Shown: positions 11,831 to 24,340, counted from the first letter of the stretch. The stretch is 64,000 nt of DNA from Cladopsammia gracilis (GCA_022457155.1 JAJGOT010000156.1:186001-250000), one strand, 5' to 3'. A program made the numbers and translations. Notes: generated by a model from the sequence alone, not told the origin.

Positions 11831-13017
11831 CATTCTCGTCCCCAGAGCCTTCGTTTCGTTTGGTCAGCGGAAAAAACGAAGGGCTCTGGTAACAGTGCCT
11901 TCCGGATGTCGTAAAATCCACGACATCCGTTAGCGCATGCCTAATGCATTAATGTACTATTGCGCTTGCTCAATGCCAGAAACCGGAAATAAAAACATCT
12001 TTCGTGTGCGCATTCTCGTCCCCAGAGCCCTCGTTTCGTTTGGTTGAGCTTTGGAGACGAGAATGTTGTGTGTGTGGAATGGCGTTCGAAAGGACTGAAC
12101 GCGCTAAAAAGGAAAGAAGAAAAGCTTTACGTGCTGCTGTTATTTAGAAGAAAGAATGTCTTTGTATTTTGCCTACTGGTTTTAGAAATTCCTCGATAAG
12201 TCAACCGATTTCTTTCGTTTGGGAGCTGTGTATTTATCGTTTCGCCACTGAACGCAATCACGGTGACCAAATCAGTTGATGGGACAGCTAAGTTTGTTGA
12301 TGGACACGCTGTGGTCATTGATTAGGCTTATTTCATCGAACAGTGGTAAGAAATATCGAGGAATTTTTGTTTTGCATTTGTTTCATGTTATTTTAATTGG
12401 GCTTCGAGTGACCTTCGTTTCCCTAGATTTGTATTTCAAGTTGTAGCAAAGAGTACTACCTAATAAAGAAAATATAACTTGCTTACGAGAGTGCTGATAG
12501 CGTTGTTGTTGTTGTTGTTATTTAAAATGAGTAACCTAGTGGTAATATTTCTTTTCACCCTTGGGCCTTCTTCAGGATTTTTGCCTCTCCTTTAATTAAT
12601 ACTCGTCCCTGTTGCAAGCAACATACTTTTTTAATATTCGTGGCCGCTTATAGCTTCGTCTTCCAAGACACATACCGATTATTTTCGGAAACGAATCGTT
12701 CATATTTAGCGACAATCAGATCCCGTTATACTTTGAAATTTAGCAGCCGTATCTTTACCTGCTAAACCAAACAAAACTGGGTGACATTGGTCGTTGAATG
12801 TGTTGAAATTAAAACGTTGGTTTTGTTGATGTAGTCATAGGACTTCAACATTTGAAATTCAACCGGAAGTAAAACCTTATGCGTAGAGGCGTAAAATTTT
12901 TTACCTTGTTGCGCATTCATTTTAAACGGCCAATCAAAAAATTGAAATTTTTGTCCGTTACCAGAGCTACACGAGACGCAATTTAAAAAAAACCGTGGAG
13001 CTCTGGGGACGAGAATG
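11831..13017. mobile_element. Non-autonomous DNA transposon, 1187 bp, with TSD
   Basis: The inverted ends CATTCTCGTCCCCAGAGC and GCTCTGGGGACGAGAATG are flanked by a direct repeat GGGTTATAT at 11822-11830 and 13018-13026 (8 to 9 bp). The first terminal motif recurs internally near 12010. Inside there is a short GTT microsatellite (about 12502-12520) and no transposase. The TSD length fits hAT or Mutator-like elements. Confidence 0.75.
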
Positions 13018-13329
13018 GGGTTATATTCTAAGTAAGCCTGCGTAGCGCCTGAATCGTTTGGGCGAAGACAAACTTTGGGTGACAGAGCCTCCATAACAAG
13101 GATCTTATCTTAATTTCTCACCATTCTCCTCGCGTGTTTGCCGCTCCACCACCGTCTTATCTAACCTGTAACAGGCCAACTAGTTGAGAATAGGGTGAAA
13201 AGAAAGGCCGTGATAAGAAAAGAAAGATCGCGAGCGAACGAACGAACGAGCCGAGGAAAAAACTGAGGAGAGAGGAGAGGGATGGGGCCTTTTTTATCGC
13301 CCTATCCCCAACCAGAAGGCCTGTTCACA

Positions 13330-13492
13330 GGTCACGTGTTACCACAGTGTTACCACAGTGTTACCACAGTGTTTTACTGGGGTTTGATTGAGTAGCCAAT
13401 CAGAGCGAGTGAAAAACATCACAGGTCACGTGTTATCATAGTGTTTTACTGGGGTTTGATTGAGTAGCCAATCAGAGCGAGTGAAAAACATC
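13330..13492. repeat. Tandem duplication of an about 85-bp unit
   Basis: Two adjacent copies share GTTTTACTGGGGTTTGATTG and the following AGTAGCCAATCAGAGCGAGT. The first copy also contains three TTACCACAGTG units. No gene is visible from 13018 to 13977. A TTTA microsatellite lies at about 13697-13720. Confidence 0.7.
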
Positions 13493-13977
13493 CACTGGTT
13501 TTGCATGGGTTATTTACTAAAGGGATCAGACAACATTTTGTCTGTGTTTCCGTGGAAACTAGTAGCAGGAATTAAAACATTCCTCTTTGACTCGTGTTTT
13601 CACAGCAGTTTCTTATTCCCACAAACTTTAAATCATGTTTCTTTAACAATAAAAACACAAACAAATGTTTTCTGTCCCTTAAAGACTACCGTTTCTATTT
13701 ATTTATTTATTTATTTATTCTCCAAAAAATTAACAATTTTACAGGAATGAATAATTAAGTAATAAAGAGAAAAGAGGCCAAAAATAGTTAAACTAATACC
13801 TTACCCTCAAAGTTGGAAAATGTGAGGTATTTGACTTTGTCCAATAGCATTATAATACGGAGCGTCAGTTGGTTAATCATTGACTACCGTAGGAACACGT
13901 CCTATCTCAAGTTAGTTTTACTTCGCCTTTGTACTGTACACACGTTGCTTTTTGCTCGCTTTATTTTCTGCTTAATT

Positions 13978-14958
13978 ATGCCTTGTAAGTCCAAACGATC
14001 TTCAAAAAAATCGGACCAAGCCGGCGATTCGTCTCCCTGGCTGGAGAAGTTTTGCCTTAAGCACGACATACCGGCCGCCCTTATGGGAATTCTAGCCGAA
14101 AACGCCATAACTTCCGAAGCCAACTTCTCCGGCATCACGGAACAAGATTTGTCAGATATGCGCCTTGTGGTGGGCCACAAAGTAATTCTGCGCCGAGTTC
14201 TCTCCACCTTGACTACCTCTCCGGACTCGTCTACCGCTCTCGACGCTGGTTTAGCAGAGCCTGCAACACCAGTTGTGCCGCCCTTCAAACTCGACGAAGA
14301 GTTGGCAAAAATCGAAGAAGAAGCCCTCTCTGCGACTCCTCGCCGCGAGCCACCTTCACCTCAGACTTCAGTTGACAGCCAAGCTGCCTCCAGCTCAACT
14401 ACCTCTGCTAGCTCTGAAGGTAAGCCTCTCCTACCATCAGATCTAATTTATGGCGCAGACGGTAAACAACTCAAGCCCCTTCAGTTAACATTTGCGCAAT
14501 TCATGTTGGCTAATTTCAAGATCCTCGAGACCCTTATGGCCAAAAACCCCTCGGAGGCGTCCGATTGTCTCAAATATTTAAAGTTCCTCGCTTTTAAAGG
14601 CACACGCTTCCAAACTAAAGCTATCCTGGCCTTCGATCAGGACTACCGGGCAACAAAAACGCGCGAAAAGTTCAATTGGGGGTGCAACGTGGATGATTTG
14701 AGCGCACAATATTTCGATGCCGCTGTTGCTCTTCGCCCAACACCGTCCCAAAGTTCGCGTAGTACACCCACGGATGGCCGACGGTCAGCTGCCTCACAGT
14801 CAGCTCAGGACGAGTTCTGTTTTCGGTGGAACTTTAGCCCCAATGGTTGCCCAAATGCACAGTCTTGTCGATACAAGCATGTGTGTATAAACTGTTCTCA
14901 ACAACACAAAGGGAAGGCATGCCCTGGCAACGCGGGGTCTAGTACTCAAAAACAATGA
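13978..14958 (+). CDS. DIRS retrotransposon Gag-like protein
   Basis: This frame encodes 326 residues from the ATG at 13978; that start is preferred over an in-frame upstream ATG because the stretch before it is not protein-like. The N-terminus is basic (PCKSKRSSKK), followed by a SAM/helical-like segment and a Ser/Pro/Thr-rich linker. A conserved core holds KILETLMAKNPSEA, and the end has a cysteine/histidine cluster (CPNAQSCRYKHVCINC). Gag proteins of DIRS elements bind the RNA intermediate. GC content is higher than in surrounding DNA. The next ORF (RT) originally followed closely but is now separated by an inserted transposon. Confidence 0.75.
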   Translation: MPCKSKRSSKKSDQAGDSSPWLEKFCLKHDIPAALMGILAENAITSEANFSGITEQDLSDMRLVVGHKVILRRVLSTLTTSPDSSTALDAGLAEPATPVVPPFKLDEELAKIEEEALSATPRREPPSPQTSVDSQAASSSTTSASSEGKPLLPSDLIYGADGKQLKPLQLTFAQFMLANFKILETLMAKNPSEASDCLKYLKFLAFKGTRFQTKAILAFDQDYRATKTREKFNWGCNVDDLSAQYFDAAVALRPTPSQSSRSTPTDGRRSAASQSAQDEFCFRWNFSPNGCPNAQSCRYKHVCINCSQQHKGKACPGNAGSSTQKQ

Positions 14959-15014
14959 CAATTTTTACCCCACCCGAATGGAGACCCTGCCCCTATTTGT
15001 ACTGACTCAACTTT

Positions 15015-16512
15015 GAGGGTCCACAATAGGGTTCTCAGATCCCGCCTTCCCACCCATTTTTTCCTGTTAATCCCGCCATCCCGCCCTTTTTTGCCTGGAA
15101 ATCCCGATCCCGCCCATTTTTCAAAGACGCTTCTGCATTAATTATTAATTTACTAAGTTAATAATTAACACAGAAACTTAAGATAAACATCACATAAAAG
15201 ATCTAGACTACGAGCAGTCTCTCTTTCCCAGCTTAGTACGGTTGAGCGAGAAACGAAAAGATATCAGCGAGCGGATAATGGCCACGCGAAGTGGGGGCGA
15301 GCCTGTCTCGCACTTCTTTGTTAGACTGCTCACACTATCCCTGCCCAATACTCCCTATCATCAAACCGTGAACTAACGTGCATGCAGATTCCCGCGAGAC
15401 ATTTATTTTCCACTGAATATGTCTAAATATGCGTACAACGACGCCCATGTATACGCTCCCACAGCGTCTTGTTACCTATATTTCATTACTGTGTACCGGC
15501 TTCGAATCTGTGATTTGATGTGACTCACACACCATGGTTGGGCTCACAATAGGACTCACAGACCTCACACGGTCTAACACTATCGCAGACTACCGCAGGA
15601 TAAGCGATAATGGATACGTTTGACAGGACCTGACAAGGTTCTGGGGTTCCTGTGGGAAAACGCTTTTTGATGAGCTTGAAAGATCTTGAAAAGATACACG
15701 TGCGCGCTGCGAAGATTATTTATAACTTGGATTGGTACATACCAAGTAATGAGGTCCTCACACGTACAAAATGGAGAACATTTAAATCCTCATACGAGCA
15801 AAAGTTATTATTACTGGCCCATAATTGCTTTTACGACCTTTCTCCCGTTCCAATCTTGAACTTTTTAACAAAATACGACTGTAAATATAATCAAGAAAAA
15901 TGTCATTCGCAATTTCTAAGCCCAACACTGACTTTTATCGTAAATCTGTATACTACCAAGCAACATCTCTATGGAACTCTCTCGACAACACAACTAGAGC
16001 CATAGCTGACAAGTTCCTTTTTAAAAAATCGCTTAATTAATTTCTATTTTTATTTGTTAATGTACATAGTATAAGTGGCTTAGTTAACTTGTATTTGTAT
16101 TCATTGCTGTAAATATATATTGATGTTAATAGTATCTATCTTAATTCTTAGTATTTTAATATACGACCACATCAGCTCCGCTGTAATTTTTATCGTGTTT
16201 TATTATCATGATTATTATTATTATTTGCTATTCATTACTTGAAACCTGACACAGCTAGCGCACAAAAGGTTGCTTTGTACCAGTTTGCGGTTTTTGCGCT
16301 GGTCAATTTGTGAAGTCACGTAAAAATTGAAATCCCATATCCCGCTCTGTTCTCCTTGAGAATCTCGCATCCCGACCCCATAAAAACACGAAATACCGCT
16401 CCCGCTCGTAATTAAAATTCCCGCTTCCCGCCCCTGTTTTCAGCTCGCATCCCGAATATCACCGCGAAAAAAAGCCAAATCCCGCGTCCCGCCAAACCTA
16501 TTGTGGACCCTC
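15015..16512. mobile_element. TIR element inserted in the DIRS RT gene (hAT-like)
   Basis: The inverted ends GAGGGTCCACAATAGG (15015-15030) and CCTATTGTGGACCCTC (about 16497-16512) are flanked by AACTTT, extendable to TCAACTTT (15007-15014 and 16511-16518), a target duplication of 6 to 8 bp. Subterminal regions are rich in ATCCCGCC-like repeats on both sides. It holds a nested non-LTR fragment (15655-16040) and no transposase. Removing it would make the DIRS frame continuous. Confidence 0.75.
15655..16045 (+). pseudogene. Non-LTR retrotransposon RT C-terminal fragment
   Basis: The frame holds LEKIHVRAAKIIYNL and then YEQKLLLLAHNCFYD, the kind of sequence found after the RT domain in non-LTR elements. 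After about 15960 the coding signal continues in another frame (WNSLDNTTRAIADKF), so there is a frameshift. Only the C-terminus is present, as expected of 5'-truncated retrotransposition. It is nested inside the TIR element at 15015-16512. Confidence 0.65.
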
Positions 16513-18117
16513 AACTTTTATTGATTCACCACCGCTTGAGGATTGCCCTTTCAATTACCACGCTTGGGAAAAAGAACTTTTACATGATCCCGACCGCTCT
16601 TTTATTCTGTTTGCGTGCGGGATTCAAGCTTCTCCCGAAATCGGACATCTCGTGTATTGACAGCTATGCTAATGACAACTATTCTAGTGCCACGTGCGCT
16701 GAGTTTAAACCGGAAATGGATCAGCTTTTCTTAAATGAACTCTCTCTTGGCCGCATTTCTCGTGTAAACACTAAGCCGAAATGCATTCATCCTATCGGCC
16801 GCGTACCTAAGAAAGACTCGGGTAAATCCCGCCCGATCACGGATTGTAGCCGTCCATTTGGAACGTCCCTGAACGATTACATCAAGCGTGACCTTGAGTC
16901 CTTCCGAATGAACTCAGTGACACCGCTGTGTCAGTCTGTGTCAGTGTCGACTGACAACTGTTTTTATGCCGTCGTCGATATCGAGTCTGCCTGGCGATGG
17001 GTGCCCGTATTTCCAGCTCATCGTCAACTCCAAGGCTTCCGCTGGTTGTTTGGTCCGCATGACCCTTCTCGCTACGAATACTTTGTTGACAATCGCCTCT
17101 GTTTTGGCGTTTCGTGCGCCCCCGCCATATTTAATCGCTTATCTAATGCTATTGTCCGGATGATGGCGCGACGCGGTTTTCATTCTATTGTTAATTACTT
17201 AGATGATTTTCTTATCGTTGGCAAAACACAAGCTGAATGTCAACAAGGTCTCCTGTTTCTTATCAATCTGCTTCATTCACTCGGTTTTAATGTCAGTTGG
17301 AAAAAAGTGGTCTCCCCATGTCTACGCGTTACTTTCTTAGGAATCGAACTTGACTCCACAACTATGTCTGTTCGCCTTCCATCCGACAAGTTAGACCGCC
17401 TAAATTCTCTTATCACGTCTTTTTCCACTAAAGTCTCTGCGTCTAAACGTCAACTGCAATCTCTCGCAGGATCATTAAACTTTGCTTGTCACGTCGTGCA
17501 TGGCGGTCGCACCTTTCTTCGTCGGGTTATTGACAGTATAAACAAACTTAAACGGCCATCCCATCGCACTCGCCTATCCTCGCAGTTTCGTGAAGATATC
17601 CTTTGGTGGAAAAACTTCCTCGTTGCATTTAATGGCCGAAGCATGATGCTAGACTTTCGTCAGCCAGTTTATGTACAAACCGACGCCTCCTTTCGCGTGT
17701 TCGGTGCAGTATGCTCAGATGACTGGTTTGCAGGTTCTTGGTCCGAGTGCCTAGATCCCGAACTTCACATTTCTCGCCCCCTTAGTGCGCACTGTAGTCA
17801 CGCAGGTCACGCAATTGATCCTTCGCTTCGCTCGAATATTAACTATTTGGAGTTATTTCCTATCCTCATCTCCGTTCGCCGCTGGGGTCCCCAGTTCCAA
17901 AATAAACGTGTTATCGTCGAGACTGACAATACCCAGGCCATGGCCTTTATTAACAATGGCACGTGCAGAAACTTGGTTGCGTGAGATTTTCTGGATAAGC
18001 GTTCAATATAATTTTCATCTTCTGTCACGGCACTTACCAGGCAAACTGAACACACACGCCGACAGATTAAGTCGCCTGCAGTTTCCCGATCAAACTAACG
18101 GAGTTTTATCTTCTCAT
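16513..18117 (+). pseudogene. DIRS reverse transcriptase-RNase H, frameshifted
   Basis: The RT domain shows GRVPKKDSGKSRPITD, then FGVSCAPAIFNRL and the catalytic YLDDF (nt 17196-17210). The RNase H domain begins near 17690 (VYVQTDAS) and holds VIVETDNTQAMAFINNG near 17910-17955. The reading frame shifts at about 17960-17985: the rest (WLREIFWISVQYNFHLL, then HLPGKLNTHADRLSR) is in another frame up to the stop at 18118-18120. The 5' end abuts the TIR element inserted at 15015-16512 and has no natural start codon, so the apparent start is created by the insertion. Confidence 0.8.
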
Positions 18118-18134
18118 TAGGATATCTCTCTCAG

Positions 18135-18905
18135 TTGGACCGTCGCGCTCAGATTGTCTCCGCCTCTGCCTACTCTAGCTCAACCCTGGCTACTCGCCGT
18201 TCTCAGTGGCGAGTGTTTCTACTCTTCTGTTCGGAGTTTGGCCTGGCCCCTGTCCCAGCCTCAACCAGAACTGTTATTCGATTTCTCATCCATTTGTCTT
18301 CTTACTGCAAGTATTCCACGATAATTAATTACCTGTCTGCTATAAACGTCCTTCATCGCCACTTTGGTCATGATGTCACCTTTCAAGAGGTTTTTACTGT
18401 CAAACTAATCGTCCGAGGTCTCCGCCGCGTTTTGGGGTGACGCACGCGAACAAAAACTACCCATCACTCCTGAGATCCTTTTGCGTCTCCGTCCTACGGT
18501 TACGGCAGACAGCGATTCTGGTTTCTGGGCGGCGATGCTCATGGGCTTTTACTCTTTCTTTCGAAAGTCTAACCTTGTTCCAAAATCCGCTAAAGATTAC
18601 GATCCTTCTAAAACTTTGTTACGCAAGAACATTATCGTTCGACCATGGGGCCTGGTTATTTGCGTGACTTGGTCCAAAACCATCCAGTTCAAGGAACGAC
18701 AACTTCTCATACCGGTTCTCCGTCTCCTCGCTGACCATCCGTTGTGCCCTGTACAGGCCTACGAACGACACCTACGTCTCTTTCCAGCCCCACCATCCTC
18801 ACCCGCATTTCTACAATCTCGCGGAGATTCAGCTACACCTATAATAACCATTTCTACGCAGTTTTGTTTCAAGCTCTTAGTAGTAGTCGTACAAGTCAGA
18901 GTCAA
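18135..18905 (+). pseudogene. DIRS tyrosine recombinase, frameshifted and truncated
   Basis: The N-terminal SAM-like core-binding region (18135-18438) reads STLATRRSQWRVFLLFCSEF and ends GLRRVLG. A one-base shift near 18440 moves the rest to another frame (LPITPEILLRLRP). The first catalytic-type Arg lies in SFFRKSNLVP and a Lys-containing beta segment in WSKTIQFKERQLLIPV. The C-terminal His-X-X-Arg and the nucleophilic Tyr are missing because recognisable coding stops near 18905. It is therefore inactive. Confidence 0.75.
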
Positions 18906-19005
18906 CACATAACTCAAACAGGCAGGTGTTGAGAGTTAAGACATCAATCACGCAACTTGGGAAGATTGCCTTGAAAATAACTTGACTATCTGTCTATACT
19001 GTATG

Positions 19006-19626
19006 TACCTGTTCCAGGCGTTCCGATAATGGGGAGCGAAGGAAAAATATCGGGAGTATAGAGGGGGATAGTATTCTATTCGCATACATTCATATTCATG
19101 CTCAGTTGTAATAGGGTGTGCCGGGGAAAAAGGATTTATCAGCGGACTAAGCCAAGCTGGGACAGCTTGGCTTAGGAAGTGTTCAAGATACGACCCACGC
19201 GATTTTTGGGCGGGACTGGGTGGGCCGTCCACCTCTTCGTGGATGCGCTGAAAAACTGAGCAAGAATGAATCATTTTCGCGCCAAACAAGAATTTATCAT
19301 CGGCAATTACGTAATCGCACGTGAGACTGCTAAACTAGCCATGAAAAAGCCATTATTAAATGTATTTTAACTTCGCATATCATTATGAGTGTTGCGAATA
19401 GGGGTTCAGATAATGGGGAGCGAAGGAAAAATATCGCGAGTGCTAACGGCGGGGAATATGCGCGATATGCCCCGCTATCCCCAGTTTCCTCGCTTTTTTC
19501 CGCTCGCAATTTATCCTGTGACGCACGGCCTTTCATTTTGCCCTATCTCCAACCAAAAGGCCTGCTCACAGGCTCCTCGTAATTTTTCCTTGCCTCGCTC
19601 CCCACTATCCGAATGCCTGGAACAGG
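19006..19626. mobile_element. TIR element (CCTGTTCCAGGCGTTC ends)
   Basis: CCTGTTCCAGGC at about 19009 and its inverse GCCTGGAACAGG at about 19614 mark the ends. Just inside, GATAATGGGGAGCGAAGGAAA recurs at about 19026 and 19412, suggesting a nested or internally duplicated copy. The downstream GC-rich segment resembles 13240-13330. There is no transposase frame. Confidence 0.55.
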
Positions 19627-21282
19627 CTGCATTGTATAATAACTGGGGGTTCATAGGAGGATTTATGGGACTTTAATGGTTTGTGGAATAGCATATTAAA
19701 ATATGGAATGACATTGGAAACTGAAATCTATTATTAAACATGGTTTCCAACATTCTGTAATTTTTTTTTAGATTTTTCAGAAGATATAGAAGAAAACATT
19801 ACAATACTCCTAGATAGTTGGAAAGGCGGTTAACACTTTCGTCCAGCTATATTGATACACGGTATTGATTTATGAAAAAGATCTTCTTTTCCATCGAGTC
19901 CTGTGGTTTTATAAAAAAATCAAAATTATACTAGAATCTAACTTTTATATATTACCAAGAGATTATAATTGTCCAATTATTTTCTCTTGATATTACATAA
20001 CTCGGCGTAAAAATATATAACTAAGCATTAAAAAAATTTGAGGTTAAAAGTCAACCTAGCTTTTTTGTTCCTTTTGCTTTTAAGTGTATTTTTCACTGAT
20101 AAATTTAAGTTCCAAAGAAAAATTAAAGAGAAAGAGAGTGTGAATTTAAGCGAACACTTGTCCCAGAAACTTGTACTTGAACAACTTGGCTCCAGTTTTT
20201 TAATGCCTCGGTAGTAGTAGCCTGTGAGAGCAGACTTTTTCTCTTGAAACGCCTGCTTCTACAGATTAGCGTAGCGGTGGTTTTCATCCCAAGAGCGTGA
20301 GCGAACAAAATCTTGGGGTTCACCCTCTAACGAAGGAAGCGACTGCTACATCATTTTAAGAAAGACCAAGACATGGCATGGCGCGAACAGTATGGAAATC
20401 CAACATGAAATGAATTCTGAAAAGTTGATAGTTTTGTGCTGGTAATACTTTACCCCGGCAGTTTTGTGTTTGACTTTTCCACTGACGCATCACCACAGTT
20501 TCTTTATAAACTAACCTCTTTACTCATTAATTGTTACATTTGTCGCCTTTTCTTTGCTCTTTTCGTATAATCCATTCCAATCCATAAAATCGGTTTCCTT
20601 GAGTCTTAAACTTCTCTGTCCAGTGTATTATATCTGTGTATTATGCCATTAGCCTTTTTAGCACGTGACAGACATGTGACACTATTTGACCAATAAAAAG
20701 ATTTCTAGTGAGACGGAAGACCCAGAAGTTCTGTTTGGTGTTGGAATTTCCAACACCTCCTGGTGGAAATTCACTTGTGATTTTCGACTTGTAGCTGTTG
20801 TTGTCAATTTTGCAATCATGGGCTGACTTAATCTTCTCACCAAGCGTTTCATTATGTAGTCTGCACGTCAACATAGTGGTGATTGCCTTCGCGTGGCTGC
20901 ATTTTCTTCGCAGATTGTCGGCATGCATTCCTGAAGGTAAGACACATTTATTAACCTCAAACTAAATAAATCCAGCTGAATTCAGATATATACAATTAAG
21001 CTTAGTATTTTCATGCGTTCTATTCTTTTAACTGTAGCTTTCAGAAGAGTATAAACATCGTAGTAGTTTGTGGCAATGATCATATGGAATCAGATCGCGT
21101 GACACGTATTTATTCAAGATGCTCCTGAATTGGTGTTGTCTCGAGATCTCATTACCCGCTTTATATACTTCCTATTATCGAACAATTAATTAATCGAATT
21201 CATTCTAACCCAGTCACTAAGACTTGCATGTAATTCTCTCCTATGAAATATGGTCCTGAAATGTGTTCTTTTGTATAAAACA
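19627..21282. other. Intergenic DNA without recognised features
   Basis: No coding, RNA or clear repeat signal was recognised. The region is AT-rich. Short open frames on either strand have no domain-like content. Confidence 0.4.
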
Positions 21283-21419
21283 TGTCAGGCCATCCCCAAT
21301 AAGATGTTTCGTTTCCCATCGCCCGACCGACCCAAAAAGAAAAATTGCAGATACACTGTCTGACAAACAAAATTTTACTTTTTAAACATGTGATCAAGAC
21401 TTTATTTTGAATAGAAATT

Positions 21420-22165
21420 CTTTTGCTGCCCGCACAGGGCAGCCATCCTAATTCCGCCGTTCTGATACTTGACCTTGTAATTACTGATTAGCAGTACCCA
21501 GTCCCCTCCACGTTAATGTAATTCGTAGAGGGTGGTATTTCTATTGTCGATGTACCCGTCCGTCTGCATGAATGTAAGCACGATGTTGTGCTGGATTACC
21601 AAGTAATGGAAAGAAAAAGTCCTTCAAGAAGATTTTTATGCCTTTAAAGAGGTGGTAAGAGAGCTGGGAGCAATTGCAGAATACCTGGCCTCCTTGCAAT
21701 GGCACAAATCTACTGCTACCGAAGTGGTTGACTGTGAATTTAGGCAAGTATTAGAATGAACTGCTGCCGCGGTCCACGGTCCTGAAGTGGTTGACTGTGA
21801 ATTTAGGCAAGTACTAAAATGAACTGCTACCGTGGTCCGTGGTCCCGAAGTGTTTGACTGTGAATGTACAGGTTCGTTGAGAATGTATGTCTTTTTAAAA
21901 TGATGAATGCTCACCGTTTTGTATTTTTCGCTTGACATGCTTCAAGAACGAGAAATACACACAATGCTTTTGTTTCGTTGTGGAGGTCAGTTACAGTTGC
22001 TGCGGACTGTGGTAGCAGTCTTGATTTATGTCGCTGAAAATGGGCCAGGTATTCTGCAATTGGACAATTTCCTTGATGCGATAACGAGAGTAATCTAATA
22101 GATATTTGAATAAAACTTTAAACTGAGAGAATTTGCTGCCCTTTTTCCCGTGTTTGTTATTTCAA
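21420..22165 (+). repeat. Interspersed repeat, same family as the insert that splits the Polinton ATPase
   Basis: Segments match 37680-38440 in order: ATGGAAAGAAAAAGTCCTT (about 21605 and 38050), a TATGCCTTT-containing stretch, AGAGAGCTG, and ACTGAGAGAATT (about 22120 and 38413). Inside lies a 68-bp tandem unit repeated two to three times (about 21715-21865), with GTTGACTGTGAATTTAGGCA. No protein is recognised. Confidence 0.6.
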
Positions 22166-22452
22166 GAATTGGTCTGGATTTGCATTTCACAGGTCTAATT
22201 TCCCCTCGCATTGCAAAATCCAAAATGTCTGCATAATTTTTCATGACTTTCAAGTTAGTTTTTCAGGTTATTTTTCATATGCAACTGATATTCGAAAATC
22301 GTTCACACTGATTATTTTAGACTGGGGAGATGTTGTTTTTTCAAGTCTCTGTTCACTCTTATTCTTGTGCACATTGCCAGGTTTATTATCGTTCCTTGAT
22401 TCGCATTGATTTGTTTAAAAACTGAGAAATCGCACAGGAGTAAATGGGTTAA

Positions 22453-23503
22453 CCCTTTAACTGCCAATCGTACATATTTGTATGAAAATCACTAGTAGTG
22501 ATTTAAAATTCTGCAGCTTTCATATATCTACAGAAATGGTAGTAATGATCCCTTGTTAGGGCAAAGCAATAAGTTTCATAGCATGAACAACCAACTCCTT
22601 GACTACAACTATGGATTTCCGCTGCATATGGTTGTTCATTCGGCAGCAAATCCAGAAATGCCCGTTTTCAACTTCCCAAGAAAACAACAAAAAACGCACA
22701 TCTTTGCATCAATTTATTTTAATGAAAAAGTAACTCTAAATCCAAAAGTGTACATTTGCATCTAACTTCGAACCTATTCCTCTGCATCCACTTAGAAAAA
22801 TTCCCATCAATATTTCAACTGACCGAGCAATTTCCATTCAATCAGAGCTATTCTTGCAAACTTATAATATCCTTATGCACGACCGAAAGGAATTCTGGGT
22901 AATGCAACCATACCGGCGGCATGCAAGTCTACCTACCCCTGTTTGATATATTTTTTATAAGTGTCGAGCCACCCAGACCAACTGGCAAAATATTGCACCG
23001 ATTGCATTCTTTAGAAGTCAAAAGTCGTCCAAATTGACTTGGTAGGTCTCGAAATCCAACCACAGAAGGGCCAGAGAGACAACTTCACTCATGGACCGCC
23101 ATTTTTATTTTTGTAGCCATGTTTTATTTTTGTAGCCATGTTTTGCTACAAATACTTTTGGTGTTCCAGTCATAGTCAAATCATCTCTCACCTCTGGTTT
23201 CTTTCAGACATTTGCCTCTGCCCACCATTCCAGCTTAATGATGCCAGTCTGGTGGTTTCTGCAGTGAAAAATGACCCGAAAAAGCACTTATAAACCAAAT
23301 TCTTATCAGATTTGAGTCCGTGTGATCGCTAATCGAGCGAGCAACGGCTGAATACTGACGTCACAATGAAAATTCGAGCCCACGTTGATTTGAAACAGCG
23401 TATATTTTTATGTGAGCTATTTATATGCAGTCACGAAATTCTACAGATTGCCTAGCCCCACAAAACTGCTTTGGGAACCCAAAGATATTTGACAGTTAAA
23501 GGG
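22453..23503. mobile_element. piggyBac-type non-autonomous element, 1051 bp
   Basis: CCCTTTAACTGCCAA at the left and TTTGACAGTTAAAGGG at the right form the inverted ends. Both are flanked by TTAA (22449-22452 and 23504-23507), the diagnostic target of piggyBac transposons, whose ends begin CCC. No transposase is visible. Confidence 0.7.
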
Positions 23504-23936
23504 TTAATTAAGGCTTCCAAATGTGGCAGCACTTCACTTCCAAATGGAACCACTAGTATATTTTATTTATTAGCCTCCATTGTAGACGAGGAGTAAATTT
23601 GGATTTGGAAAACAATGGCAATCGAAAGCACACTTGTAACCAGGCCTTCTTACTTAGCATCCAGGCTTTTTCTGGTCTCGGGCTCCCGAGGTCAATTTTG
23701 TTTTTCGCCTGACCGACTGACCCACTTTCACAAGGGAGAAGGCGATGGAAAACGAAACATTTTATGGGGATGGCCTCACTTTAGAAAGATAAATGCCAAG
23801 CTCGGTAATGAAATGAGAAAGATATGATGTTCATTTTTTTTTCTTTTTTCCATGCTCGTGTCGTGATAAACATTGCATCTTTCTCATTTAATAACGGATC
23901 TACAGGTATGACATTTACCATCTGTCTCTATTTATG

Positions 23937-24340
23937 AGGGTGTCAATGGGGTATACCTCTAGTCAGTAAACAGTTAAAAAAAATCCCCATTCACGCCAAT
24001 TGCTTATGCGCATCTTTACTGCACACGCATTCATGTCGCAATGCCATGCAACATCATGCACGAGCGCGCGCAAAGGAAGAAATCTATTCACATGAAGGGA
24101 TGGTAGCCGTTGCGTTAACTTTGCTTTGATTTAACTCGCTTGGATGGTCGGTGACCCCTACTTTTTTTGGATAGATGATTTTCTTAACTAATTCTCGACA
24201 GATTGCGAAAACATGAACACAAAGAAAACGACTTCCTTTTATACGATAGTCAGCTCGTATTTTGTTATTTATACGGTTACGATAACAAAAACCCATTGTT
24301 ATACGCTAGTCAGTTAACCCCATTGACACCTTCATTTATC
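23937..24340. repeat. Inverted-end element (GGTGTCAATGGGG)
   Basis: GAGGGTGTCAATGGGGTATA (about 23936) faces the inverse AACCCCATTGACACCTTC (about 24316), and CTAGTCAGT occurs just inside both ends. The terminal sequence resembles the piggyBac-type ends at 59077-60584. There is no gene. Confidence 0.55.

Larger units (their letters stand above)
13800..18945 (+). mobile_element. DIRS-type retrotransposon, defective
   Basis: The order gag (CCCH/CCHC-like zinc motif), reverse transcriptase plus RNase H, then tyrosine recombinase on one strand is the DIRS order. There is no DDE integrase or aspartic protease. The element is defective: a TIR transposon is inserted at about 15015-16512, and frames shift in RNase H and in the recombinase, whose catalytic C-terminus is missing. 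Terminal repeats could not be delimited by eye, so the outer bounds are approximate. Confidence 0.75.
21283..23785. repeat. Composite region bounded by about 45-bp inverted similarity
   Basis: GGCCATCCCCAATAAGATGT near 21291 has an inverted, slightly diverged partner near 23756-23778 (ATTTTATGGGGATGGCC), and similarity extends over GTTTCGTTTCCCATCGCC. The region may be an old DNA transposon that collected the repeat at 21420-22160 and the TTAA element at 22453-23503. The bounds are uncertain. Confidence 0.35.
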
